This document shows positions 1 through 7,016 of a stretch of DNA of 12,122 nt, piece after piece. Source of the DNA: Clostridiales bacterium. GTDB lineage: Bacteria > Bacillota > Clostridia > Lachnospirales > CAG-274. A model generated the notes under the pieces. It was given only the letters and a program-made list of their open reading frames with translations. It searched no databases and was not told the origin of the DNA. Location of the stretch: assembly GCA_021202835.1 (NCBI GenBank), contig JAJQCI010000098.1, forward strand, positions 1 through 12,122. The letters are read 5' to 3'. How positions within the stretch are numbered: position 1 is the stretch's first letter; every line of letters begins with the position of its first letter. The position numbers and the translations under genes are program-made.

Positions 1-791
1 TCGGGAGCATATTCAAAAAGTCTCATATTCATAAGAGAGCCGCTTGCTGTTGTTGTCCAGCCGTTGTTTGAGTTAAGTGAACGGGGGTGATAACCACGCT
101 CCGTTTTATAATATGCTACATAATCCTTTACATACTGGGGAGCTTCTTCGGGAGCTTCTTCGGGCAGGGCTCCGGCAAGAGCGTAAGAGCCGTTCTTATA
201 GTCCTCAGTTCTCTGATTATTATAAGCAGCTCTGTTTTCATATCTTGCGTCTTCGTCATTGGCATCAAAATAGCCTAAAGCTACGTTGCGGCTCATATCA
301 TACATTGTCATTGCCGCAGTTGCCTTGATTCTCGTATCGAGAGCCGCTGTCTGAAGAGCCATTCCGCCCCAGCCGCAGATGCCGATTATACCGATTTTCT
401 CAGGGTCAACATTGTCCTGAGTTGAAAGGAAGTCGATGGCTGCCTGATAGTCCTCAACGTTTATGTCCGGTGAGTTAAAATATCTGGGGGTTCTGCCGCT
501 TTCGCCTGTGAATGAAGGGTCGAAGGCTATAGCTAAATAGCCTCTTTTTGCCATTTCCTGAGCATATAAGCCCGATGACTGCTCCTTTACTGCCCCGAAA
601 GGACCGCAGACTGCAATAGCCGCCAGCTTGCCGGTATATTCCTTAGGCTCGTATAAATCTGCCGCCAAGGTGATTCCGAAGTGGGTTACAAAGGTTACTT
701 TTCTGTGGTTTACTTCGTCGCTTAAGGGGAAAACCTTATCCCATTCTTCCGTAAGCTTTAAATTTTCTTTTTTGATTAAAGTGTCTGTCAT
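1..791 (-). CDS. Alpha/beta hydrolase, dienelactone-hydrolase-like (C-terminus outside window)
   Basis: The 263 visible codons read as an alpha/beta hydrolase of the widespread cytoplasmic family related to dienelactone hydrolases and YcjY-type proteins. Seen: a strand and turn near residues 58-66 (AVCGPFGAV), then FDPSFTGESG at 90-99, and a nucleophile elbow GICGWGG at 137-143 with Cys139 where most esterases have Ser. The His of the triad, normally near the C-terminus, would lie beyond base 1. No signal peptide is seen. The ATG at 791 has GAGGAA (798-803) six bases upstream, and the gene starts 16 nt after the MalY-type gene, so it is probably the last visible gene of the long operon. An in-frame 12-nt tandem duplication gives EEAPEEAP at residues 211-218. 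The substrate cannot be told from sequence. The family call is firm; the reaction is not. Confidence 0.88.
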   Translation of the reverse strand, partial: MTDTLIKKENLKLTEEWDKVFPLSDEVNHRKVTFVTHFGITLAADLYEPKEYTGKLAAIAVCGPFGAVKEQSSGLYAQEMAKRGYLAIAFDPSFTGESGRTPRYFNSPDINVEDYQAAIDFLSTQDNVDPEKIGIIGICGWGGMALQTAALDTRIKATAAMTMYDMSRNVALGYFDANDEDARYENRAAYNNQRTEDYKNGSYALAGALPEEAPEEAPQYVKDYVAYYKTERGYHPRSLNSNNGWTTTASGSLMNMRLFEYAP

Positions 792-807
792 TATTAATTC
801 CTCGCTT

Positions 808-1974
808 TCATATATTTTTAAATTTATTAATGCCTGTTTTAAGTCTTAAAAGACCGTCTGTCAGGCTGCTTTTTGGGCAGGCTGTGTTTAAGCGGAGAAA
901 GCTTTTTCCGTTTCCCCGGTAGGCTTCACCCTCCGAGAGAATAAGCCCTGTTTCTTTTCTTATAAATCGGCACAGCTCTGTGGTGTTTTCCGTTATTTTT
1001 CGGCAGTCAAGCCACATTAAATAGGTAGCTTTGCCTTTTACAGCCGTTATCTCCGGCAGCTCGGCTTTTATGAAGTCTGCTGCTGTTTTCTTGTTTTCGG
1101 CTATGTATTTTCGCAGTTCTTCAAGCCACTCTTCCCCTTTTTCATATGCAGCAATTACACCTTCTACGGCGAAAAAGTTAGGCTTGGCTACCTCATCGGA
1201 ATTTAAGCCCCTTATCATTTTATTTCTTAAGGCCTCATTTGGAATACACACAGCCGCAGACTGCAGGCCTGCCAGATTAAATGACTTTGCGGCGGAAATA
1301 CAGGTTATGCTTATGTTTTTACAGGTTTCGGAAACGCTTGCAAAGGGAATGTATTTACTGCCCAGCTCTGTCAGGTCGCAGTGAACCTCGTCGGAGAGGA
1401 CGGTTACATTATATTTTTGACAGAGTTCTCCTATTTTGGCTAAATCCTCTTTGCTCCAAATGTTTCCTGTCGGGTTATGGGGATTGCACAAAATAAGCAT
1501 TGTTGTAATGTAATTTGAAAGTTTTTTTTCAAGATCCTCAAAGTCAATGCTGTAACTGCCGTCTTTGTAAACAAGCCTGCTTTCAAGAACCCTTCTGCCG
1601 TGGTTTTCAACGGAGTTAAAGAAAATGTTGTAGACAGGGGTCAATAAAACCACATTGTCGCCTACATTCGTTATTCTTTTAACGGCACAGCTTACGGCGG
1701 CTAAGGTTCCTGTGCAGAACTGAAGCCATTCATCTTTTATTTCAAAGCCGTATCTTCTCATCCACCAGCCCTCTATTGCCTTATACCACCTAACCGGAAC
1801 AATGCTGTAGCCGAAAGCCCCTATTTCAACACGTTTTTGCAGTGCTTCTTTAACCTCGGGGGCTGTTTCAAAATCCATATCCGCTACCCACATAGGCAGC
1901 TCGTTTTCTTTTACGTCCCACTTGAGAGAATATGTATTTCTGCGGTTGACTGCTTTGTCAAAATCATATTTCAT
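808..1974 (-). CDS. MalY/PatB-type PLP-dependent aminotransferase/cystathionine beta-lyase
   Basis: A fold-type I PLP enzyme of the MalY/PatB subgroup, which cleaves C-S bonds of cystathionine or cysteine conjugates to give pyruvate, ammonia and a thiol. Counting from the start chosen here (388 aa, usual length): MKYDFDK at the N-terminus and PMWVADMDF at 27-35 are typical of the subgroup; CNPHNPTG at 163-170, SDEVHCD at 194-200 and AAKSFNLAGLQ at 228-238, with Lys230 as the PLP Schiff-base lysine; the C-terminal FLRLN at 359-363 supplies the carboxylate-binding Arg. I chose the ATG at 1974 because the family starts at this point. It lies one base after the stop of the upstream flavoprotein gene, with GGGAG inside that gene. 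An in-frame ATG at 1998, behind AGGA, would add eight residues and overlap the neighbour. Probably cytoplasmic. Beta-lyase activity fits the nearby LysE exporter and flavoprotein but is not proven; an aminotransferase role is possible. Confidence 0.9.
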   Translation of the reverse strand: MKYDFDKAVNRRNTYSLKWDVKENELPMWVADMDFETAPEVKEALQKRVEIGAFGYSIVPVRWYKAIEGWWMRRYGFEIKDEWLQFCTGTLAAVSCAVKRITNVGDNVVLLTPVYNIFFNSVENHGRRVLESRLVYKDGSYSIDFEDLEKKLSNYITTMLILCNPHNPTGNIWSKEDLAKIGELCQKYNVTVLSDEVHCDLTELGSKYIPFASVSETCKNISITCISAAKSFNLAGLQSAAVCIPNEALRNKMIRGLNSDEVAKPNFFAVEGVIAAYEKGEEWLEELRKYIAENKKTAADFIKAELPEITAVKGKATYLMWLDCRKITENTTELCRFIRKETGLILSEGEAYRGNGKSFLRLNTACPKSSLTDGLLRLKTGINKFKNI

Positions 1975-1975
1975 T

Positions 1976-2515
1976 TCAGACACTTGCTCCCATTTCATAG
2001 GCTTCCTTTAAAACAGGTGCGTCCCTTATTTCTCCAACATCGGTAAAGCCGTGACCCTTTACTACTCCCTTAAGAGCGGCTCTTTCAAAACAGCTTATCC
2101 AGCCCTCCAAGCCGTTAATTGCTCCGTCTGAGGTTTCTTCCTCATTTTCTGCGGCGGCTGTAAGAAGGTAAATGTCTTTGAATTTATATTTACTGTCATA
2201 TAAGGGGTTTGCTCTGTCAAGCATTGTTTTCATCTGACCGCTCATTTCATAATAATAAATAGGCGTTGCAAAAACCAAAACATCTGCGTTAAACATTTTT
2301 TGCGCTATAATGCTTGCATCGTCATGAATCACACAAAAGCCTGTTTCCTGACAGGCAAGACAGCCCTTGCAGAAACTTATTGTTTTGTCATAAAGCCTGA
2401 CAATTTCAACACTGTTTCCGCTGCTTTCCGCTCCTTTGGCAAAGGCATCTGCAAGCATATTTGAATTTCCGTCTTTTCTTGGACTTGTGGATATAATAAG
2501 TACATTCTTTACCAT
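1976..2515 (-). CDS. NADPH-dependent FMN reductase / flavodoxin-fold protein with four-cysteine motif
   Basis: A 179-residue flavodoxin-fold protein of the NADPH-dependent FMN reductase family. Seen: beta-1 and the phosphate loop VLIISTSPRKDGNSN (5-19), which binds the FMN phosphate; ATPIYYYEMSGQMKTMLDR (83-101), the usual second flavin-contact segment; and Cys49, 52, 55 and 61 in CX2CX2CX5C spacing. That compact motif resembles the [4Fe-4S] site of archaeal and clostridial iron-sulfur flavoproteins, so the protein may pass electrons between a cluster and FMN. Other family members have similar cysteines of unclear use. AGGAGG (2525-2530) lies nine bases before the ATG. The stop at 1976 is one base from the next start. 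Cytoplasmic. The operon context suggests quinone, nitro-compound or thiol reduction, but the physiological substrate is unknown. Confidence 0.9.
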   Translation of the reverse strand: MVKNVLIISTSPRKDGNSNMLADAFAKGAESSGNSVEIVRLYDKTISFCKGCLACQETGFCVIHDDASIIAQKMFNADVLVFATPIYYYEMSGQMKTMLDRANPLYDSKYKFKDIYLLTAAAENEEETSDGAINGLEGWISCFERAALKGVVKGHGFTDVGEIRDAPVLKEAYEMGASV

Positions 2516-2534
2516 TTTTTATAACCTCCTCGTT

Positions 2535-3278
2535 TTATTTTGTAATTGTTACCGTAACATTTCCGCTGCCGACAGCTTCCGCAAGTCCTTCGGGATCTGT
2601 AATATATCCCATTGGGGTGTAGCTGTAGTAGGAAGGAGCAAATGTATCATAAAAAATAACCAGATAATTTGAATTGTAAAGCATAATGTCGCCTGTATTG
2701 ATTATTTCCGGGTCAATGTCATCTGACGGAAGTGACTTATCCATATAAAAATATTTTTCGTTGCCGTTAAGTTCCGACATATCATAGGTAACAGGCAGCT
2801 TCTCCGCAAAAGCCTTTGCCGTTTCATTGTCATAAAGGGCAGCTTCAAAAACCTTATCTCCTATTGTAATATTAATGTTTGTCATATTCTCACCTTCATT
2901 TTCTTCTGTGGCTTCCTGTTCTTCTTCGGCTTCTTCCGCCGCTTCCGAAACATCTTCAGCTGTCAATGTTACGGTTTCTGTCTCTGTGCCCTTTGTAATT
3001 GTTATCTCCTGTGTTTCAGCATTCCATTCAACCTCGAAGCCTAAGCTTTCGGCTAAAAAGCGGAGAGGAACAAGGGTTCTGCCGTCGGATATAACAGGGG
3101 AAACGTCCTCTCCCGGTTCGATTTCCGTCTCAACACCGTTGACTGTTGCTGTCGGATTGTCAATCTGCATAACAATAGTTGTTTCATCTGTTTCTGCTGT
3201 TTCCTGCTCAGCCATACAGCCTGTTGTTGCCGAAACAGCTATAATCAGTGATAATGCACCTGTAATAAATTTTTTCAT
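2535..3278 (-). CDS. Lipoprotein with copper-amine-oxidase-like stalk domain and cyclophilin-like domain
   Basis: A 247-residue exported protein with three parts. Residues 1-21 are a signal peptide ending ATTGC, a weak but plausible lipobox with Cys21. Residues about 35-107 are a stalk domain of the copper amine oxidase N-terminal type (TVNGVE, SDGRTLVPLRFLAESLG, WNAETQEITITKG), a structural module of Gram-positive surface proteins and not an oxidase. Residues 108-131 are a Glu-rich linker. Residues 132-247 are a small cyclophilin-like beta-barrel (INITIGDKVFEAALYDNETA, GDIMLY, TPMGYI). Catalytic residues of true peptidyl-prolyl isomerases are not evident, and the family's activity is unknown. 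AAAGGAGC overlaps the stop of the LysE gene 13 nt upstream, so translation is probably coupled. Codon 132 is an ATG preceded by AAGGTGAG, described separately. Confidence 0.87.
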   Translation of the reverse strand: MKKFITGALSLIIAVSATTGCMAEQETAETDETTIVMQIDNPTATVNGVETEIEPGEDVSPVISDGRTLVPLRFLAESLGFEVEWNAETQEITITKGTETETVTLTAEDVSEAAEEAEEEQEATEENEGENMTNINITIGDKVFEAALYDNETAKAFAEKLPVTYDMSELNGNEKYFYMDKSLPSDDIDPEIINTGDIMLYNSNYLVIFYDTFAPSYYSYTPMGYITDPEGLAEAVGSGNVTVTITK

Positions 3279-3291
3279 ATTCTCAGCTCCT

Positions 3292-3897
3292 TTAAAATAA
3301 GATTCTCATAAAAATTACAATTCCGAATAAAATCAATATGCTTCCGAATATTTTGTTCATAAACATAATATTGTTTAATCCGCTTTTTCTTTTGACAAAA
3401 CAGGTTATGCCGGAAAGCAAAACCCACCAGATGAGAGTTCCCGTAAAAACTCCCGAAACCAGACAGAAGCCGTTTAAGCCACTCCTTATGTCTGAAATTC
3501 CGAAATAGGAGAAGGCGAATATAAAAGTAAGGACAGCGGCAGGGTTGGTTATGCCCATTACAAAAGAGGAGATGAACGACTTAATGCCGCTGTTTACTTT
3601 TATATTTGTTTTGTCAAGTTTATTTGTTAAGGCTGAAATTCCCATAATTATTATGAATATTCCGCCTATAACGCTTATTTGTGTACTGTATCTTAATAAA
3701 AAATCCGAAATAAGAGTTAAGCCGAAAGCCCCTATAATACTGTAAATACAGTCGGCGGCAGTAGAGCCCAGCCCTGTTATAACTCCGGCTTTAAAGCCCA
3801 AAGCCCAGCTGTTTTTTACTGTCATTGCTCCTACAGCCCCTACCGGAACCCCAAACAGAAGTCCTATCAAGATACCATTTAAAAGATATTCTGCCAT
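3292..3897 (-). CDS. LysE/RhtB-family amino acid exporter
   Basis: A 201-residue membrane protein of the LysE family, which exports amino acids or their derivatives by proton exchange. Seen: about six hydrophobic segments (roughly residues 5-25, 38-62, 70-90, 108-130, 142-165, 178-200); the N-terminal GVPVGAVGAMTVKNSWALGF (16-35), which is the family's conserved PxGP-like first helix with Val-Gly in place of Gly-Pro; and a GITNPAAVLTF motif in the fourth segment (residues about 115-125). Length is normal. The ATG directly follows the TAA of the DUF3737 gene with no spacer and only a distant AAGG, so it is probably translated by coupling. In this operon it may export cysteine, homocysteine or another product of the MalY/PatB-type lyase. 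The substrate is inferred. Confidence 0.9.
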   Translation of the reverse strand: MAEYLLNGILIGLLFGVPVGAVGAMTVKNSWALGFKAGVITGLGSTAADCIYSIIGAFGLTLISDFLLRYSTQISVIGGIFIIIMGISALTNKLDKTNIKVNSGIKSFISSFVMGITNPAAVLTFIFAFSYFGISDIRSGLNGFCLVSGVFTGTLIWWVLLSGITCFVKRKSGLNNIMFMNKIFGSILILFGIVIFMRILF

Positions 3898-4770
3898 TTA
3901 TACGCATTTAACCTTATTGCCGTCCCACTTGCAGATAATTTTGGTTTTGTTTATGTCAACCTTATCCTTTTCCATAATAAGCTCTCCTATGGAATCGGCT
4001 TTAATGATGCCGCTTGTGGGATTGATTATACTGTCAACATAGCTGTCTATTTCAGCCTCAACCGTTGAGTATTCAAAGGCGAGGGTTGTGTTTAAAAGAC
4101 GGCAGTTTTTCATAATGAGATTGTCTATGTAACACATCCCCTGAAGGCTTTCAACGGTACAGTTTATAAGGGTAAGATTTTTTGAGTTCCAGCCCAAATA
4201 TTCGCCGGAAATAAAGGAATCGTAAACGGCTATATTATTGCTGTTCCAAAAAGCGTCTTTGGAAAGCAGACGGGAATTATGAATTTCAATATTTTCCGCT
4301 CCGTCAAAGGAATAGTTTCCGTAAAGTGTAAGATTGTCTATTTTCATATCCCTGCTGTTCATAGCGAAATAATCACCCTTTGCAGTAATGTCCTTCATTG
4401 TTACGCCTTCACAGCTCCAAATGGTTTCCTCTGCATCGGGAAAGGATACATTTTTAAGAACTAACCCTTTACATCGGCGGAAGTTTTTCGGGGCCTCAAT
4501 TGCCGAATCTTCAACGGTAATGTTGTTTGTATACCACACTCCTGCTCTTGCCATGTTAAACCATGTGCAGTTTTTGACCTTTATGTTATTTGAATACCAA
4601 AGGGGATATTTCCATTTAAACATACTTCCGGTCAGCTCTATATTGCTGCTTTCTTTTAAGGGAGATTCGCCGTCGGCAAATATGCTGTTTGTTATGCTTA
4701 AATTTTTGCCCTTAAACAAGGCTCTTTCCCCTGTAAAATATTTTTGATTGTATTGTCTGTTAATGCCCAT
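3898..4770 (-). CDS. DUF3737 family protein, right-handed beta-helix
   Basis: A 290-residue protein recognisable as DUF3737 from its N-terminal motif (QKYFTGERALFKGKNLSI, residues about 9-26) and from FADGESPLKESSNIEL (31-46). The body is a run of short repeats of about 20 residues with the pattern N-I-x-V-x-[ND]-[CS] (NIELTGS, NIKVKNC, NITVEDS, NIEIHNS, NIAVYDS, NLTLINC), as expected of a right-handed parallel beta-helix. No signal peptide or membrane segment is seen, so it is probably cytoplasmic. Beta-helices of this kind often bind or modify carbohydrates, but no catalytic role is established for this family and I assign none. AAGGAG (4779-4784) overlaps the stop of the 72-residue gene upstream, and the TAA touches the ATG of the LysE gene, so it is embedded in the operon. 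Confidence 0.88.
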   Translation of the reverse strand: MGINRQYNQKYFTGERALFKGKNLSITNSIFADGESPLKESSNIELTGSMFKWKYPLWYSNNIKVKNCTWFNMARAGVWYTNNITVEDSAIEAPKNFRRCKGLVLKNVSFPDAEETIWSCEGVTMKDITAKGDYFAMNSRDMKIDNLTLYGNYSFDGAENIEIHNSRLLSKDAFWNSNNIAVYDSFISGEYLGWNSKNLTLINCTVESLQGMCYIDNLIMKNCRLLNTTLAFEYSTVEAEIDSYVDSIINPTSGIIKADSIGELIMEKDKVDINKTKIICKWDGNKVKCV

Positions 4771-4783
4771 ATAATCCGCTCCT

Positions 4784-5002
4784 TCATTTTTTCATTGTAT
4801 ACATAAGGTAGTCAAGGCAGTCTATCTGCCTTTGGCTTTTATGAAGCTTGTCAAGCAGAGTTCGGCGGTGTTGGTTTAAAATATCTGTTCCTTTATCTGT
4901 TTTGCCCTCATTTATATCATCTATAAATTTACGGATTGTCTCATCACCGCAGCCTGCGTCCTTTAAATTTTGAATTATGTCCTCTTTACTTTGGTTTATC
5001 AT
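4784..5002 (-). CDS. Small conserved hypothetical protein, 72 aa
   Basis: A 72-residue, charged and probably all-helical protein with no signal peptide. It has an N-terminal helix (KEDIIQNLKDAGC), a turn at GKTDKG (34-39), and a long C-terminal helix containing HRRTLLDKLHKSQRQIDCLD (45-64) that ends in two lysines and could form a coiled coil. From memory, proteins of this shape occur in many Clostridia, often close to regulators and to genes of this kind, but I know no function. The ATG has AAGGGGA upstream at normal spacing. It is 26 nt downstream of the stalk-cyclophilin gene and 13 nt upstream of DUF3737. The helical, charged make-up would suit a protein-protein contact role; that is a guess. 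Confidence 0.8.
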   Translation of the reverse strand: MINQSKEDIIQNLKDAGCGDETIRKFIDDINEGKTDKGTDILNQHRRTLLDKLHKSQRQIDCLDYLMYTMKK

Positions 5003-5028
5003 AATTTTTCATCCCCTTAAAAACTTTC

Positions 5029-5973
5029 TTAATTTTTAATGCTTATATGTATAAGCTTATTGTCCCAGCCCTCTACAACAGGGTTGTTTTCTATAGCATC
5101 AACAAATTCCTCCGACCAGTCAAAATAGCCTATGGGAGTATACTCTCCCTCAACCTCTGCGTCTTTGTAGAAAAGAAGAATTTCGCTATCCTCCGACATA
5201 TAAACCGAGCCGGCAGCCTCGATCATTACAGTTTCAGGATTCGTTGGGATTTCATAGCTTGAAGGAATTTCGTAATACTGCATAACCTCCCAGTTTTCAT
5301 AATCGTCATAGTGATAAATGGGCAGCTGCCAGTCCTCCATAGCGGCGAATGCGCCTATTGTGGCGGCTGTTTCGTTGTCATAAAGATGAAGTGTGAAAAA
5401 TTCGCTGTCGCCGAAGCTTACATAAACTTCCGTAATAGGCTCTGCAGCTTCTTCCTCGGAATCTTCTGTTGTCTCTGTTTCTTCATTGTCCGAAATATCC
5501 TCTGAAATTTCTTCCTCTGTTTCCGCTGTGCCTGTAATTGTAATCTGTCTTTCATCGGCGTTCCAGCTTACATCAAAGTCCAAGCTTTCGGCTATAAATC
5601 TTATGGGCATACAGGTTCTTGAATTTATAATAACAGGGGCAGTGTCGAGAATAGCTTCTTCACCGTTTAAATATGCTGTTGTACTGTCAATTGTCATAGA
5701 TATAACGTCTGTTCCCTTTGTTATTGTTATTTCTCTTGTATCGCTGTTCCAGTCAGCTTCGCCGCCTATAGCTTCAACTGCTGCTCTTACGGGAACAAGG
5801 GTTCTTCCGTCGATAATAACAGGCGCCTGCTCAAGCTGCTGTTTCTCGCCGTTTACCGTCATAATATTGCTGTCAACTGTCATAACAAGAGTTGTCTGTT
5901 CTGCGGCAAGGGCACTTAACGAAAATACTGCCGCAAAAAATATTGTAAATATTCCTGATAATGTTTTCTTCAT
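5029..5973 (-). CDS. Secreted protein with two stalk repeats and a cyclophilin-like domain
   Basis: A 314-residue exported protein. Residues 1-23 form a signal peptide with a probable signal peptidase I site after ALA (21-23); no lipobox Cys is present. Two copper-amine-oxidase-like stalk repeats follow, about 27-88 (MTVNGEKQQLEQ, IDGRTLVPVRAAVEAIGG, WNSDTREITITKG) and 89-148 (AYLNGEEAILDTAP, NSRTCMPIRFIAESLDF, WNADERQITITG). Then comes an acidic linker (149-179) rich in Glu, and a cyclophilin-like domain (180-314; VYVSFGDSEFFTLHLYDNE, WQLPIYHYDDYENWEVMQYY, EILLFYKDAEVEGEYTPIGY). That last domain is about three-quarters identical by eye to the protein encoded immediately upstream at 5989-6501, so the pair arose by tandem duplication and one copy gained a stalk. 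AAGGAGGA overlaps the upstream stop. Stalk domains in Gram-positives often tether or present proteins at the envelope. No enzyme activity is assigned. Confidence 0.88.
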   Translation of the reverse strand: MKKTLSGIFTIFFAAVFSLSALAAEQTTLVMTVDSNIMTVNGEKQQLEQAPVIIDGRTLVPVRAAVEAIGGEADWNSDTREITITKGTDVISMTIDSTTAYLNGEEAILDTAPVIINSRTCMPIRFIAESLDFDVSWNADERQITITGTAETEEEISEDISDNEETETTEDSEEEAAEPITEVYVSFGDSEFFTLHLYDNETAATIGAFAAMEDWQLPIYHYDDYENWEVMQYYEIPSSYEIPTNPETVMIEAAGSVYMSEDSEILLFYKDAEVEGEYTPIGYFDWSEEFVDAIENNPVVEGWDNKLIHISIKN

Positions 5974-5988
5974 TTAAATCTTTCCTCC

Positions 5989-6501
5989 TTAAGCACTTAT
6001 GTGTATAACCTTGTTGCCCCAGCCTTCAAGAACCGGGTTGTTTTCCACTGCGTCAAGAAATTCATCTGTATAGTCAAAATAGCCAACGGGTGTAAATTCT
6101 CCTTCCACTTCTGCATTTTTATAGAAAAGCAGAATTTCGTTATCCTCTGAGAAATAAACCGAGCCTGCCGCCTCGTTTGTCACTTCCTCCGGGTTTGTGG
6201 GAACCTCATATTTCGAGGGCAGTTCATAATACTGCATAACCTCCCAATTTTCGTAGTCGTCATAGTGATATATAGGCAGCTGCCACTCGTCCATAGCCGC
6301 AAAGCTATGAAGGGCTTCTGCGGTTTCGTTTTCATATAAATGAAGGGCGAATTTTTCGCTGTCGCCGAAGCTTACATAAATTTCCGAAACGCTTGCGTTT
6401 TCTGTGACTGCTGTTGTGTTTGTTTCCGCTTTGCTTCCTCCGCAGCCTACGGCTGTTAAAACAAGTCCTAAGCCTATAAATGTTAAAACTTTCCTTTTCA
6501 T
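5989..6501 (-). CDS. Cyclophilin-like lipoprotein
   Basis: A 170-residue protein with a short lipoprotein signal (KRK, then LTFIGLGLVLTAVGC, Cys20), a short Ser/Thr/Glu-rich spacer (21-38) and a cyclophilin-like domain from about 39 to the end (EIYVSFGDSEKFALHLYENE, WQLPIYHYDDYENWEVMQYY, EILLFYKNAEVEGEFTPVGY, NKVIHIS). It should sit on the outer face of the membrane by a lipid anchor. It is the close paralogue of the C-terminal domain of the next gene (5029-5973) but has no stalk. The ATG overlaps the TGA of the ligase fragment by four bases (ATGA), with AAAGGAGC inside the ligase end, so translation is coupled. The fold resembles cyclophilin, but a peptidyl-prolyl isomerase role should not be assumed. 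Confidence 0.86.
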   Translation of the reverse strand: MKRKVLTFIGLGLVLTAVGCGGSKAETNTTAVTENASVSEIYVSFGDSEKFALHLYENETAEALHSFAAMDEWQLPIYHYDDYENWEVMQYYELPSKYEVPTNPEEVTNEAAGSVYFSEDNEILLFYKNAEVEGEFTPVGYFDYTDEFLDAVENNPVLEGWGNKVIHISA

Positions 6502-7016
6502 ATTTGCTCCTTTCTCTGTCTTTCCGCAGATGTTACAATAAGTTTTTTCTTTCCCGTTTTGCTGTCGGCTTTTATTTCTTCGACGAACTTCATTTTAAAA
6601 TCAACATATTCAAGCCTTTTTTCGGCAAGTATATTTTTCATCTGTCTCTGCATTTCGGCTTCTATTTTCTTTCTGTCCGCACCGGCTGAGGTTTCCGCAA
6701 GCATCTCAAAGGCATTATCACTCAGCTGTCGGAACTGAAAATCAAGAAGTCCCTCTATGCAAAAGCCTTCTATGGCAAGGGGATGGAGAAATTCTTTTTT
6801 GCCGGCTTTATCCTTAAACCAAAGAATATCCTCGCTTCGCCCTACAAGCCCTATTGCCCTCGAAAAGGGTGTTGAGCCGCCTTTTTTCGGCTTTTCGATT
6901 TTTATGTTGTCTGTAATACAATATCTAATTAGGGGCTGGGCGAAATTATAAAGGGCTGTTAAATACATTTTGCCGTCTATGGCTTCAATAACATTCATAT
7001 CGTCATATAATATCAT
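6498..7016 (-). CDS. PaaK/CapK-like adenylate-forming ligase, C-terminal part (frameshifted)
   Basis: The 172-residue C-terminal portion of the adenylate-forming enzyme whose N-terminal portion lies just upstream (7013-7870). Visible family motifs, numbered from its ATG: QPLIRYCITD (27-36, the A7 region), GLVGRSEDIL (56-65, the A8 hinge Arg-Ser-Glu-Asp) and DSKTGKKKLIV (151-161, the A10 region with the catalytic lysine). The frame continues upstream of the ATG for five natural codons (reading DPSEG) before meeting a stop, so the ATG is an ordinary internal Met of the ancestral protein and not an evolved start. The AAGG just before it is too close for a good ribosome site. The fragment may be made by coupling across the ATGA overlap with the upstream part, or joined by frameshifting, or not made at all. 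PaaK-type enzymes activate carboxylic acids as acyl-AMP and then acyl-CoA. Confidence 0.8.
   Translation of the reverse strand: MILYDDMNVIEAIDGKMYLTALYNFAQPLIRYCITDNIKIEKPKKGGSTPFSRAIGLVGRSEDILWFKDKAGKKEFLHPLAIEGFCIEGLLDFQFRQLSDNAFEMLAETSAGADRKKIEAEMQRQMKNILAEKRLEYVDFKMKFVEEIKADSKTGKKKLIVTSAERQRKEQI

Noticed and set aside
1975..1998. Longer start of the MalY/PatB-type gene at ATG 1998
   Set aside because: It has a reasonable AGGA site, so it cannot be excluded, but it adds eight residues before the family's usual start and overlaps the flavoprotein gene by 23 bases.
2875..3300. Plus-strand open frame of 141 codons rich in Ser and Val
   Set aside because: It is the antisense of the Glu/Thr-rich linker and stalk of the lipoprotein gene; composition is low complexity and no ribosome site is present.
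2535..5973. Calling the stalk proteins copper amine oxidases
   Set aside because: Only the stalk-type N-terminal domain is present; there is no catalytic domain and no topaquinone motif.
5486..5977. Plus-strand open frame of 163 codons
   Set aside because: Mirror of the stalk repeats of the 314-residue protein, which has a signal peptide, recognisable domains and a strong ribosome site on the other strand.
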